NCBI RefSeq assembly: GCF_000485595.1
Contig: NW_014577460.1
Location: 131,908 to 163,867, forward strand
From: Priapulus caudatus
Taxonomy: Eukaryota; Priapulida; Priapulimorpha; Priapulimorphida; Priapulidae
DNA length: 31,960 nt
Direction of reading: 5' to 3'
Shown here piece after piece: positions 10,077 to 21,500 of this stretch (position 1 is its first letter; the number at the start of each line of letters is the position of its first letter). The translations under genes and the position numbers were made by a program. Below the pieces are notes generated by a model. That model was not told where the DNA came from and did not search any database. It was given only the letters and a program-made list of their open reading frames with translations.

Positions 10077-10738
10077 TGGCGTGGTGTGTGTGTGTGTGTA
10101 GTTGTGTGAGTGTGGCGTGTGTAGGTGCGGGTGTGTATGATGTGTGTGTGCGCGCATGTGTGTGTACATGCGTGTGTGTGTACACGCGTGTGTGTGTACA
10201 CGCGGTTGTGTTGTGTGTAATGTGCGCGGTGTGTTACGTGCTGCGTGTCTGTGTAGGTGTGTGTATAGGAGTGTGTGTGCATGTGTGTGTACATGCGTGT
10301 GTGTGTATGATGTATGTGTGTGCATGTGTGTGTACATGCGTGTGTGTGTATGTGCGGGTGTGTACGTGCGTGCGTGTCTGTGTAGGTGTGTGCGTGCATG
10401 TGTGTGTACATGCGTGTGTGTATGATGTATGTGTGTGCATGTGTGTGTACATGCGTGTGTGTGTACATGCGTGTGTGTGTATGTGCGGGTGTGTACGTGC
10501 GTGCGTGTCTGTGTAGGTGTGTGTGTGCATGTGTGTGTACATGCGTGTGTGTGTACGATCGTGTCGTGTACATGGTGTGTGTGTTATGTGCGGGTGTGTA
10601 CGTGCGTGCGTGTCTGTGTAGGTGTGTGTGTGCATGTGTGTGTACATGCGTGTGTGTGTATGTGCGGGTGTGTACGTGCGTGCGTGTCTGTGTAGGTGTG
10701 TGTGTGTATGTGCGGGTGTGTACGTGCGTGTGTGGAAA
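9995..10738 (+). repeat. GT-rich satellite with higher-order structure
   Basis: Built from TGTGTGTGTACATGCG, TATGTGCGGG and TGTACGTGCGTGCGTGTCTG blocks. The last recurs at about 10361, 10492, 10597 and 10671. The long Cys/Val or His/Thr ORFs on both strands are artefacts. Confidence 0.93.
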
Positions 10739-10878
10739 GGTAGAGTAGAATAGTTTCCTACATCGGTTAGACTGTCTCTAACATGCTGCATGCACATTCT
10801 GTAAGTTTGCATAATAAATTCGTGTGAGGCAAATGCACACACTCTGTCGATTTTGTTTGTGAATCGTTTACAATCCTA

Positions 10879-11827
10879 ATGGCCCTGTCACACCATTGAC
10901 GATTTAGACAGCGTATGCCGGACGTATCAAAAATTTCTCTAAACGCTGGCATATCGCTGAACTATCGATGTTTTTTTTCGAATTTTGGCGTATACATAGC
11001 GTATTCATAACGAGTTGGACGTATACTAACGTATTAGTAACGTATATAGAACGTTTCCGATAACTTATAAGATAACGTATACCAACGAATGCAGCGGTGT
11101 GCCGGCGTCACAACTTTATGCTCACGATAGTCTAACTTGTGCATAGCGCGCGCGCAGGTATCGCCGACGATCACGTGTCGCTAGCCTATAAAAGGCTGCC
11201 GCTCGACGATTCAAATCATAACCGCACTAGAATCACAGTATCAACATCACCGTCGCGTATCAACATGCCAATACCATTTTATATACAATTCCCCTAAACG
11301 CTGCACATACGCCATTATACGTAGCTGTAAGTTAGAAACACGTTCAGTAAGTTCTTATTCGTCGTCGCGAACACGTCAAATACGTCTACATACGTCAATA
11401 TGCGTGGAGATAAGGTACACATAAGGTTCAAAGCACGTTACTCATAAGTTAGAAATAAGTTTTGGGTACGCAGACATTATCTCGACGTATTTCGACTTAT
11501 GAGTAACTTACAAGTTACGTGTGTGAACGTGCTGTCAACGATCGCATAACTTACCTACAAACTATGGCCGCGCGTATGCGGCGACGTATGGGCATACGCT
11601 GGCATACGTCCGGAAATTTGAGCATGCTCAAAATTTTTAGACAACCTCACCGTACTACGACGTTATACCAGCGTGCTTCAGCGTACTTCAGCGTGCTTCG
11701 CGTGCTTTAGCGTGCTCTTACATATCACAAGCTTACCCATAACTTATTCGACGCACGCCAGCGTATTCACCAAATTTTGATACGTCCGGCATACGCTGGC
11801 TAAATCGTCAATGTGTGACAGGGCCAT
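10879..11827. mobile_element. ~950-bp foldback element (GGCCCTGTCACA ends)
   Basis: Left end ATGGCCCTGTCACACCATTG-ACGATTTAGACAGCGTATGCC; right end inverted ATGGCCCTGTCACACATTGA-CGATTTAGCCAGCGTATGCC. The interior is rich in ACGTAT/CGTATA motifs. No transposase was recognised. It contains a TATAAAAGG box at 11187-11195. Confidence 0.85.
11187..11195 (+). promoter_or_regulatory. TATA box inside the foldback element
   Basis: CCTATAAAAGGCTGCCGCTC is a canonical TATA context. No long ORF follows, so a product is not supported. Confidence 0.35.
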
Positions 11828-11829
11828 AA

Positions 11830-12600
11830 CACCTCGCCTCTTGGTGTGTCGGTTAGTATTTTGTTGGTAGTATTTAGTTAAGGATACTCTCAACCTTTTG
11901 CACGGGTATTGCTCTAATGAAGATTAAACGTTTATTGACGAATGATCGAATCAATCACTTGTTTTATTTATAGAGGAGATATATCTCTATGCTCAAAAAT
12001 TTCATGAAATTTCACCACCTAATTATGTTACCACAAAAATTTTGAATTTTTGTGTAAAAATGGTATTTTGGATATTTCTCAATTACCAGAAGAGTGAGGA
12101 TACAAATTTTCGCCACATGTTAAGCCACAATATGTTACCAAATAGACGCATCAGGATTTTCTTTAAGTTTCAATTTACAGAAAAATGAAAAAAAAAACTG
12201 CCTAAAATTCAAGTCGCACGTATTGAATTTAAAATTTTGCGAATAAAGAGACATGACTCATAAAATACGTCACTTAATAACAATCCCTGGCGCACTTTTT
12301 TACAGCATATATGTTACCATTAAAACGAGTGTAAAATTAAATGCTTCGATGTTGTAATCACAGGAAATATCCATTTATACATCGCACTACTAACGTAGAA
12401 ATTGGAACGCGAGAACATCAGCATTTTTCTTGAGTCAGCCGCGGCTCACTACACATGTACGCGGCAAGCAAAACCGCTCTGAAGTTCACTATGCTACCGT
12501 TATAGAGAAATGAGCATGTACACAGGTGGCACATGAGTGTTAGCCATCGAAATAAAGTTGCAAACATGAAAAATCGCGTAAAATTTTCCTAAACAACCGT
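11830..12600. other. AT-rich non-coding stretch
   Basis: AT-rich DNA with repeated ATGTTACCA motifs at about 12025, 12130 and 12310. No ORF or RNA gene recognised. Confidence 0.6.
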
Positions 12601-12604
12601 GAAG

Positions 12605-13020
12605 GTATATACATGCGTCTAAACAGAAGGAGATTGCTCCGAGCTGTGACTTGGAGATACAAAATAGAACCCCGCCCACTCCCGCCGCATACGCATCTCA
12701 TGACCTGTAGGAAGCAGGAACTGATGATACCTAACTATGATATGTAGCGAGCCGATTGTGGAGCTTACATATTTCTATAAATTCTAGCTATTATAGACCA
12801 CAATGTTTAGCCTTAATCTCTGTGCTAATTGTGTCTATTGAAGCGCGATTAGTCTAATTAATTAGCAAATATGCACGCGCGGGGCTAATGACCGGATTGA
12901 AACGAAACGTCACGAATTCTATTTTTTATCCTCCAAAAAATGCGGAAAGTGGGCGGGAGGCATTTTTATCTCCAATCACAGGTTCGGACGCAATTCCTCT
13001 GTTTAGACGCATGGTATTAT
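12605..13020. mobile_element. Inverted-repeat element (~410 bp)
   Basis: The left arm (12612-12690) CATGCGTCTAAACAGAAGGA...CCCGCCCACTCCCGCCGCAT is answered inverted at 12935-13013 (ATGCGG..GTGGGCGGGAG...CTGTTTAGACGCATG), with moderate divergence. Confidence 0.7.
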
Positions 13021-13189
13021 ATCGGGGTGTAAGTCATCTAACGCCAAACAAAACGATAACCCGATACAGCCGTTCATCGCCGTGAAGTCGCTGCGCGCGA
13101 CACCAACCCAAACGTCCGATCATCTCCCCGTTGTTAAGGCTCATGCGAGCATTTGTTAACCTCCGCCCACGGAAGTTGGAGGAGGGTAT

Positions 13190-13501
13190 GTGATCGTTCT
13201 CGTGGTCTTACGTGTTGAGTGTGTTCGGTTTCGTGTGTTCGTGTGTTAGTGTGTTCTGTGTGGTTCGTGGTTCGTGCTATTAGTGTTGTTCGCGCGATCG
13301 ATAATTAGCGCGTCCGAAGTCAAGCCAGCCAGCCACAGCCAGCTCCAGCCAGCAGTCAGCGAGCAGCCAGCAAGCGGCGGCCGAGCCAGCTCGTAACACA
13401 TACATGTTACATGGCGTATATCGTGGGTTATTCGTGTGTTCGTGAGTCGTATGGCCTATGGCGCATGTCCCCGCGGTTGGCGGAGGTACTTGCAACTCTC
13501 C
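13190..13501 (+). promoter_or_regulatory. Candidate proximal promoter and first non-coding exon
   Basis: A GC-rich island about 0.7 kb upstream of coding exon 1 contains CpG sites, a CAGCCAGC-rich stretch (13324-13370) and a donor CTCC|GTGAGT at 13502 (or GGAG|GTACTT at 13486). Its closeness makes it a strong rival to 5990-6302 as the exon that splices to 14171. The choice cannot be made from sequence. Confidence 0.35.
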
Positions 13502-13824
13502 GTGAGTGCCCTGTCTGTCTAGTTCACGGTGTGGTACACGCGGCGGGCCCGCTCGCACCGTAGATATCGAATACAGATCTGTATTCTATATGTATTTATA
13601 TGTTTGTAGATATGTATTCTATCTCTCGCACCAAGCGAGCGGTATGGACGGGGAAGGGGGTGACTGATCCCTCGGTTTGTGCGGCTGTGCGGCGGTTAGT
13701 GTTGTGCAAGCATGGTTCCACCATGTGCCGACCATAGAGAGACATAGATTACGAGAGAAACAATAGGCGTCGGAGGCGGCCACAGTCGACCAGTGGCAAC
13801 GACAAACATCCCTACGCGGCGTCG

Positions 13825-14142
13825 TTAAATTGACTACGTCACGAATTTTTTATGGTGTATATTTGTAAAAACGAATTACATGAAAATTAAGTATTAACGT
13901 CACTAAATGTATCGTCAAATTCTTACCTGATAAGATTGTTTTTCAACTAGTTAAAAATCCAAAAAATCTGGGCGATTTGATATATTGATCACGACATTAA
14001 ATGCTTGCTATGGGGTATGTATGAGTCACGAGTGCATGTTCACATCAAACGGAATAGCAAAATAGAAAGTATAATGCAGCAATTTGACCATAAAAAGTGG
14101 AACCGAATTTACATTTTGTGAAAAGTGGACACATCACATTAA
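13825..14142 (+). mobile_element. TTAA-flanked MITE, copy 1 (upstream of coding exon 1)
   Basis: TTAA (13825-13828), then ATTGACTACGTCACG as left end; ends before TTAA at 14139-14142. It shares GTCAAATTCTTACCTGATAA, CAACTAGTTAAAAATCC and TATAATGCAGCAATTT.ACC with copies at 14432-14806 and, inverted, 24639-25073. TTAA target sites suggest the piggyBac superfamily. It ends about 30 bp before the exon 1 acceptor. Confidence 0.8.
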
Positions 14143-14170
14143 CGAGCTTTGCACGTTCTCGTCTTTGCAG

Positions 14171-14332
14171 CGCCGCGTCCGCTCATGGCGCAGCCAGTAG
14201 CGTCGGCGCCCGTCGCCTGTCTGAGCAGCGCGCCGCAGTTTTCCGCCGCCCCGCCCGCTAGCGCCCCCATCGCCGCTCCGGAGATGGACTTCCCGGATAC
14301 GATAGAGGGCTTCGGATATCACTACGATGCAG
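14171..14332 (+). CDS. ARB2A: ARB2A coding exon 1 with short 5' UTR (14171-14184) and start ATG at 14185
   Basis: A pyrimidine-rich acceptor ending TTTGCAG at 14170 is followed by 14 non-coding bases and ATG. It encodes residues 1-49: an Ala/Pro/Ser-rich head, then the conserved MDFPDTIEGFGYHYDA. It is followed by the donor GTGAGT at 14333 and ends in phase 1. Since an acceptor precedes the ATG, at least one upstream non-coding exon must exist. The exon is much more GC-rich than its flanks, which are copies of one TTAA-flanked element. Confidence 0.85.
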
Positions 14333-15299
14333 GTGAGTCTGGATGGAGGAGATTCGGCTTGGGAGAATGTTCGTGATGAGACCGGTCGTCAGAAACGAAA
14401 CTAGCGTTAGTCTAAACCCTTAACGTTAATCTTAAATTGACTACGTCACGAATTTTCTATGGTAAAATTTGTAAAAAAAAAAATTGCCATTTTTTTACAT
14501 TAAAAGTAAGAACTAACGGGACTAAACAAATCGTCAAATTCTTACCTGATAAGATTGTTTCTCAACTAGTTAAAAATCCAAAAAACCTGGACGATTTAAA
14601 TTAATGTTCCCAAAATTAATTGCTTGCTATATGGGGCCGGGCTATGTATGAGTCCCGAGTGTATGTTCACATCAAACAATATAGTAAAATAGGAAGTATA
14701 ATGCAGCAATTTAACCATAAAAAATTGAACAGAATTACTTATATTTTGTGAAAAAGTGGAATATTATTTTTATTTTTTACTATTTACGGTGACGTAATCA
14801 CTTTAACGTTGAGCTTATCTCGTAGAACGCAGGGAGAAACGTGATGGGGAAAATCGGGAAAATTTCCCCCAGCATCGGCGATAAATGTAGCGACTGACGT
14901 CGTGTTCCTGATGTTGGTAGTAGTAAACTAATGGTTTCGAATGTGAAAGCCGCCTTCAATGTTCTTTAACTCGAAGGTCTGAAATAGCTGTAGTACTATA
15001 GCCGTCGTGGCAGGAGGGGGCTGCAGTACTAGAGCTAGGGCTGCGATTGCCAGTGTGGCTCCTTGAATGATGAGTGAACTCGGTGTCTGTTAAATATCTG
15101 CGCAAGTGTTTGTGGTGTAGCGATGTAGCCTCCCGTTAATTGATGCAGAAGAGATAGAGACGGCCCGCACGCTACGCGATCACATCATCTCTCATCGTAT
15201 GTCGTTTTTTTTCGGAAAAGAGTGCTCGCTGGAATGCGCCCGCCTTCTCGCGTTTGCTTCGTGTGCACAAACATTGTGGGTGGGACCGAACATTATGTG

Positions 15300-15331
<32 letters not shown>

Positions 15332-18300
15332 TGCGTGTGTGCACGCGTGAGTGCGTGCGTGTGTACGTGTGTGTGTGTCTGCGTGCGTGCGTGCATGCGT
15401 GCGTGCGTGCGTGCGTGCGTGTGTGTGTATGGTATGTGTGTAAGTTGCAAATTTGGCTTCCGGCATACGGATTCGAGGATCGGCAACTTGCGATCGGGTA
15501 GCGCCATGTCGTAACTCATTGCAAAAACATTTGTGCCGATTCCGGTGTTCAAGCATGAAATATGTATGTTTAGGCGTTTATGCATTTGTACGCCCATTTT
15601 ATTACATCCCGGTCGCCGTATCAATTTTGCTCGCGTTTTGCGAAAAAAAGAAAGAAAGAAAATGACGTGGTCGGGAGCGGATAGATTGGCAATTTGTAGG
15701 CGGCGCCTCTTGGCTATTAAGATTGTCAGTGTCGTGTGGAGCAGGCACTACCTTGCAGTAGAAAAAGATGGTCTGTAGTTCTGGAGTCTGACTTCTCGGA
15801 GGGGTGGGTGGGCGGGGGGATCTAAAAGCGATATTTAATGGGTGCTGAACATGTTTCTTTGCCTACATTCCACAGCATGAAGCTAGTGGAGTAACTTGTG
15901 TAGTATTAGGATCTTTGCAGATTCTCACTTACGCGACGCGCTTTGCGCGTAAACGTGGCTTTGGTGTGCCGGCGAGTGCATACTTTCATCGTTTTTTTCT
16001 GCCAAACCGATTTATTCTAGGTTTTTTTACCGTGTTTTTCTACCGTTGCAGATGGAAAGCTTGCGAAGATCGACGGCGGCGGCGCTTTTGAGTTCAAGGT
16101 TTCGGCGAGTCCCAGTTACAATCAGAAACGTTACGAGGCGCTGGCAGACGTAAGCGGTTCATTGTTGTAAATCCTCTGTGAGACAACAGAGGGCGCTACA
16201 TACTTAGCACGTTTGTTACCGAGTTAAAATTCCCAGCTGTCAAGTAAAATGTCCCAGTATACCTCGACACTTGTGTTTCAGTGTGTAACAATAATAATAT
16301 ATAATAATAATTAATAAGAATAATATATAATTAATAATACTACGTGTAATAGTGCCGATTTGGAACGTATAATTAATAATTAATAATTGTTATTTGAACA
16401 AATAATGATGAGATTATTACTGGAACTTAGTAAGGTGATTTTATTGAGCATGGTCGTAATTCTGTTGTTTATCGTATCGCAGCTGGTTGCAGAGTATGTG
16501 CAGAAGTTACTGGAGGATGAGTTTAATTTCACCAGATTGGTTATTCCGGTAAGCCGTTATCGCTTTTGTATTATAATGCATCATGCATGTAGAGAGATTA
16601 AAAATAGATAAGTTGATAATGGGTGGATGACTTATCATGATGATGAATTAAATGTAACTTTTCCTAAGTTGTTATGTATTAGCTTGTTTCATACGAGTTT
16701 AACCACGGCGACAAAACACCGCAAAGAAGTGCGGTTTTGCGGCAGCGCCGGAACGTCGCGTCTATCCGTCTTCTGGCGTATGTTGAATGTCAGGAACGTC
16801 GCGTCTATGCATCTGACGTGCGTTCGACTTCTGATTTGCCAGATCGACGGGACGAGGGACGAGCGAGCGTCGTACGTCTACGCGTCGCGCGACGCCATGA
16901 CGAAACACAAGCTGCTGCTCATCATTCCGGGGAGCGGGCAGGTCCTACCGGGCATGTGGGCGAGGAGGTGAGGAGGGAAGAAGATGTGTTAGGGGGAAGT
17001 GGAGGAGAGAAGACGTGTGAGTGGGAGGAGGGGAGGGGAAGGGGAGGAGAGAAGACGTGTGAGGGGGAGGAGGTGAGGAGGAAGAAGATGTGTTAGGGGG
17101 AAGGGGAGGAGAGAAGACGTGTGAGTGGGAGGAGGGGAGGGGAAGGGGAGGAGAGAAGATGTGTGAGGGGGAGGAGGTGAGGGGGAAGAAGATGTGTTAG
17201 GGAGAAGGGGAGGAGAGAAGACGTGTGAGTGGGAGGAGGGGAGGGGGAAGGGGAGGAGAGAAGATATATGAGGGGGAGGAGGTGAGGGGGAAGAAGGGAA
17301 TGTCATGGGTAAGAAGACATGTGAGGGGGAGCGTAGACGAGACGAAGACGTAGGAGGGAGCAGGAAAAGTCATGGGTCGAAGAATGGACAGAATCAAAAC
17401 AACGAGTCGGCAACGTCATTATCATGTTAACACGTGTCGGACACCTCGCCCCTATCCCCTTATACACCGCCTCCTCCCTTTACCCACCGTTCCCTTTCTC
17501 TTTCAGTCTGGCAATCAATAAGAATCTGGATGAGGGTACACAGCTTCCTTACATCCGACGAGCCGTGCAGGAGGGCTACGGCATCATCTGCCTCAACCCC
17601 AACGGCCGACCCGTCAAGGTGACACAGAGGCGCCCTCTCGTGGCGACCCCGAACGTCCGAGGTTGCGTATAACGCAGAGATAGTTTGCCACAGGTGGTTA
17701 AGCGCGAGTTGATTTCGCGAGCCAGGTCGAGTTCATGGATCTTCATGGCGTTCATGAATGTTCATGGATGTTCATAAAGTTCATGGATGTTCATGGCATT
17801 CATGGATGTTCATGGAATTCATGGATGTTTCTGGAGTTTATGAAAGTCGGTGCTGCGAAATCGCTGTTCCATGGCTTGCGGCGTTGTTCCCCTGAAGAGT
17901 CGCGAGTGCGCGGGGCGGGAATTCATGAGGGAGAGTTTGCTGGGTGCCGAGTTTTCGTGAGTCACTTGTGAACGTACGCAACCGGCAATCGACGATCCGT
18001 GAATGTGCCAGGGGGTTTCGAGATTTGTGCAAATAACCCGGTTTTGTTATCGGCATCTACAGTGTGTTTGATATTTAGGCAAATAAATGGGATTTATCAT
18101 TGGCATGTGCTAAGGTTTACGAGATTTAGGTAAATAAACTGGGATTATTATCGGCATGCTCTGAGTGCTCGACATTCAGGCAAATATGTTCGTTTTATTG
18201 TTGATGCGAGCTAAGGGTTCAAGATGTAGGCAAATAAGTTGGATTTATAGGCATGCCTGATTTTAGGCGAGTGAGTGTCATTATTGCAAACATGATAGTA

Positions 18301-18494
18301 TTTTATGACAATGTGTAGCATCATTACGAGCGTGTTATCGTTCTAAGAGCATGCACATCGTTATCACCGCGTTATAGGCATTTCAACCATCGTACCATCG
18401 TACTCATAATCGTTAATGTACTCGTTACCGCATTAACCGTCGTCCTGCAGCATTAATTCATTATGAATAATATTTATTAAACGTNNNNNNNNNN

Positions 18495-18541
<47 letters not shown>

Positions 18542-21500
18542 CTTGACACGGTTGTGTAGTGGATAGCAGATTATGTACTGGACATACGGTTAATTATGTA
18601 CCGGATATACGGTTATGTACTACACATACAGTGGTTTAGTGGGCATACTGTTATGTACTGAACATACGGTTATGTACTGAACATACGGTTATGTACTGAA
18701 CATACGGTTATGTACTGGACATAAGCATAAGAGGGTTATGAACTGGACATACGGTTATGTACATGGATGTTATCAGTAGCTAATAAATACCTATTAATAA
18801 TAGTAATTAATAATAATAATAATAAACAATACTACGTGTAATAAAACAGTGCCGATTTGGAACGTATAATTGTTAATTAATAATTGTTATTTGAACTAAT
18901 AATGATGAGATTATTACTGAAACTTAGTAAGGTGACTTTATTGAGCGTTTTATCATGGTCGTAATTCTGTTGTTTATCGTATCACAGCTGGTTGCAGAGT
19001 ATGTGCAGAAGTTACTGGAGGATGAGTTTAATTTCACCAGATTGGTTATTCCGGTAAGCCGTTATCGCTTTTGTATTTTAATGCATCATGCATGTAGAGA
19101 GATTAAAAATAGATAAGTTGATAATGGGTGGATGACTTATCATGATGATGAATTAAATGTAACTTTTCCTAAGTTGTTACGTATTAGCTTGTTTCATACC
19201 AGTTTAACCACGGCGACGAAACACCGCAAAGAAGTGTGGTTCGCGTCGCGTCTATCCGTCTTCTGGCGTATGTTGAATGTCAGGAACGTCGCGTCTATGC
19301 ATCTGACGTGCGTTCGACTTCTGATTTGCCAGATCGACGGGAAGAGGGACGAGCGAGCGTCGTACGTCTACGCGTCGCGCGACGCCATGACGAAACACAA
19401 GCTGCTGCTCATCATTCCGGGGAGCGGGCAGGTCCTACCGGGCATGTGGGCGAGGAGGTGAGGAGGGAAGAAGATGTGTTAGGGGGAAGGGGAGGAGAGA
19501 AGACGTGTGAGGGGGAGGAGGGGAGGGGAAAGGGGAGGAGAGAAGACGTGTGAGGGGGAGGAGGTGAGGAGGAAGAAGATGTGTTAGGGGGAAGGGAAAG
19601 AGAGAAGACGTGTGAGGGGGAGGAGGTGAGGGGAAAGGGGAGGAGAGAAGAAAGCTGCCACATAGGGTCACATATCTTTAGCGTCTTTTATAATATAATA
19701 ATAATAATAATAGAAATGTGAAGGGCGCGAATTATTAGATCGGAGGGAATTTTTCACCGACTCGCACGAGTGTTGTAAAACCTTTGTGAGATCTGGGTTG
19801 GGCCTGATTAAGACGCAACCGCCAAAGAACACTCTCTAGCACCGCAGTTAAACGCCGCTGTCTCACGTCTCCATCAACACTAGTAAAACAAATTGCAGAA
19901 AATATATTACCAGGGGTGTCATAATATAGACACCATATATATATATATCTTATACTACTCTATATTATGACAGTCCTGATGTTATGTAGCAACAAGATGG
20001 TTCGATTAATTTTCTGTCATTACGTATTGGAATTCTGTTCCTTCACCATTGGTAAATTGCAAAATTGCAACATTTTCCACTGCAATCCGCAGTGTTTATC
20101 TATCGATTTGATCCGCTTCTCTCTCCGTCTTCGTTATTGTCCCTAGGACTAGGACGAATATTTATGAGGTTATGAGGTAGATTTTTATGAGGTTATTATA
20201 GTTCGTCGTAATACGTGTCCTGACGGGAACGGCTGGTAGGAGTGTTGGGTGCGTCATTTATTATCCCTGCTACCTGCTACGTACACCTATCGCGGTGAAG
20301 ATTGACTGTTGACGGTTGAGGAACTGTAGATCTGTGGTTCCTGTATCATTGCCCCCGGGGCTGTGGCGTGCGTGTGTGAATGAATCTTGGGGCTGCACGG
20401 TGGAATCTCCGCCACCTTACGTGTGCGTACTGTCGATTCTAATGTCGATTCCGAGTGAAATTAGCTTGTCAGTGCAAGTTCCCGGAGAGTACATTTGGTG
20501 TGTATACTGTTGTCAGTGTTGTGGAAACGTGGCTATAAAATTCAATACGGGCGGCCAGAGTTTATGCTGCGTGCGTGTTGCTATATTAGTTCATGCTGGT
20601 AGCCTTTTTTTATGTTGGCTGCGTGTTGGTGGTGGTCTTTGTTATATAGATTTGTTAATCGTGCAGATATCATTACTCGAATGAACGCCTATAGTGGTTG
20701 TTCAAGTGTGAGCCCGCGCACAGAGGTGTTACAGACAGGTGTAGGGGGTGTGACTTACGAAAGTAATTTCTCACCTTTAATCGAAATGAGATATCAACCT
20801 TTAATCGAAATGAGATATCAACCTTTAATCGAAATGAGATATCAACCTTTAATCGAAATGAGATATCAACCTTTAATCGAAATGAGATATCAATCTTTAA
20901 TCGAAATGGGATATCAACCTTTAATCGAAATGAGATATCAATCTTTAATCGAAATGGGATCTCAACCTTTAATCGAAATGAGATATCAAGTCATGGGTAA
21001 GAAGACATGTGAGGGGGAGCGTAGACGAGACGAAGACGTAGGAGGGAGCAGGAAAAGTCATGGGTCGAAGAATGGACAGAATCAAAACAACGAGTCGGCA
21101 ACGTCATTATCATGTTAACACGTGTCGGACACCTCGCCCCTATCCCCTTATACACCGCCTCCTCCCTTTACCCACCGTTCCCTTTCTCTTTCAGTCTGGC
21201 AATCAATAAGAATCTGGATGAGGGTACACAGCTTCCTTACATCCGACGAGCCGTGCAGGAGGGCTACGGCATCATCTGCCTCAACCCCAACGGCCGACCC
21301 GTCAAGGTGACACAGAGGCGCCCTCTCGTGGCGACTCCGAACGTCCGAGGTCGCGTATAACGCAGAGATAGTTTGCCACAGGTGGTTAAGCGCGAGTTGA
21401 TTTTGCGAGCCAGGTCGAGTTCATGGATCTTCATGGCGTTCATGAATGTTCATGGATGTTCATAAAGTTCATGGATGTTCATGGCATTCATGGATGTTCA

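Larger units (their letters stand above)
16290..18484 (+). repeat. Duplicated block, copy A (coding exons 3-5)
   Basis: Aligns with 18780-22163 at near identity, introns included. Copy A stops exactly at the N gap after TATTTATTAAACGT, a sequence that copy B reads through at 22150-22163. Differences include a 16-bp intron indel (near 16738), a 9-bp indel (near 18240), different purine-minisatellite lengths, and the absence of the 1.3 kb insertion found in copy B. Confidence 0.9.

Noticed and set aside
9873-10842. Long ORFs rich in Cys/Val (+) or His/Thr (-) over the GT satellite, up to about 200 codons
   Set aside because: They are translations of (GTGC)n and (GTGT)n repeats, open in several frames on both strands at once. 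Cys-rich appearance is compositional.
16387-16611. 74-codon ORF starting upstream of exon 3
   Set aside because: It is intron read-through into exon 3 and beyond its donor; the internal exon boundaries match the ARB2A family.
16989-17397. Reverse-strand Ser/Pro-rich ORFs
   Set aside because: They are the complement of the purine minisatellite in an intron of ARB2A.
20765-20989. Possible CRISPR-like array
   Set aside because: Units are contiguous with no unique spacers, and the DNA is from an animal.
20612-21118. 168-codon ORF with LIEMRYQP repeats
   Set aside because: It results from a 24-bp repeat with no stop in one frame; the homologous array at 9393-9780 is broken by indels, so there is no sign of coding constraint.
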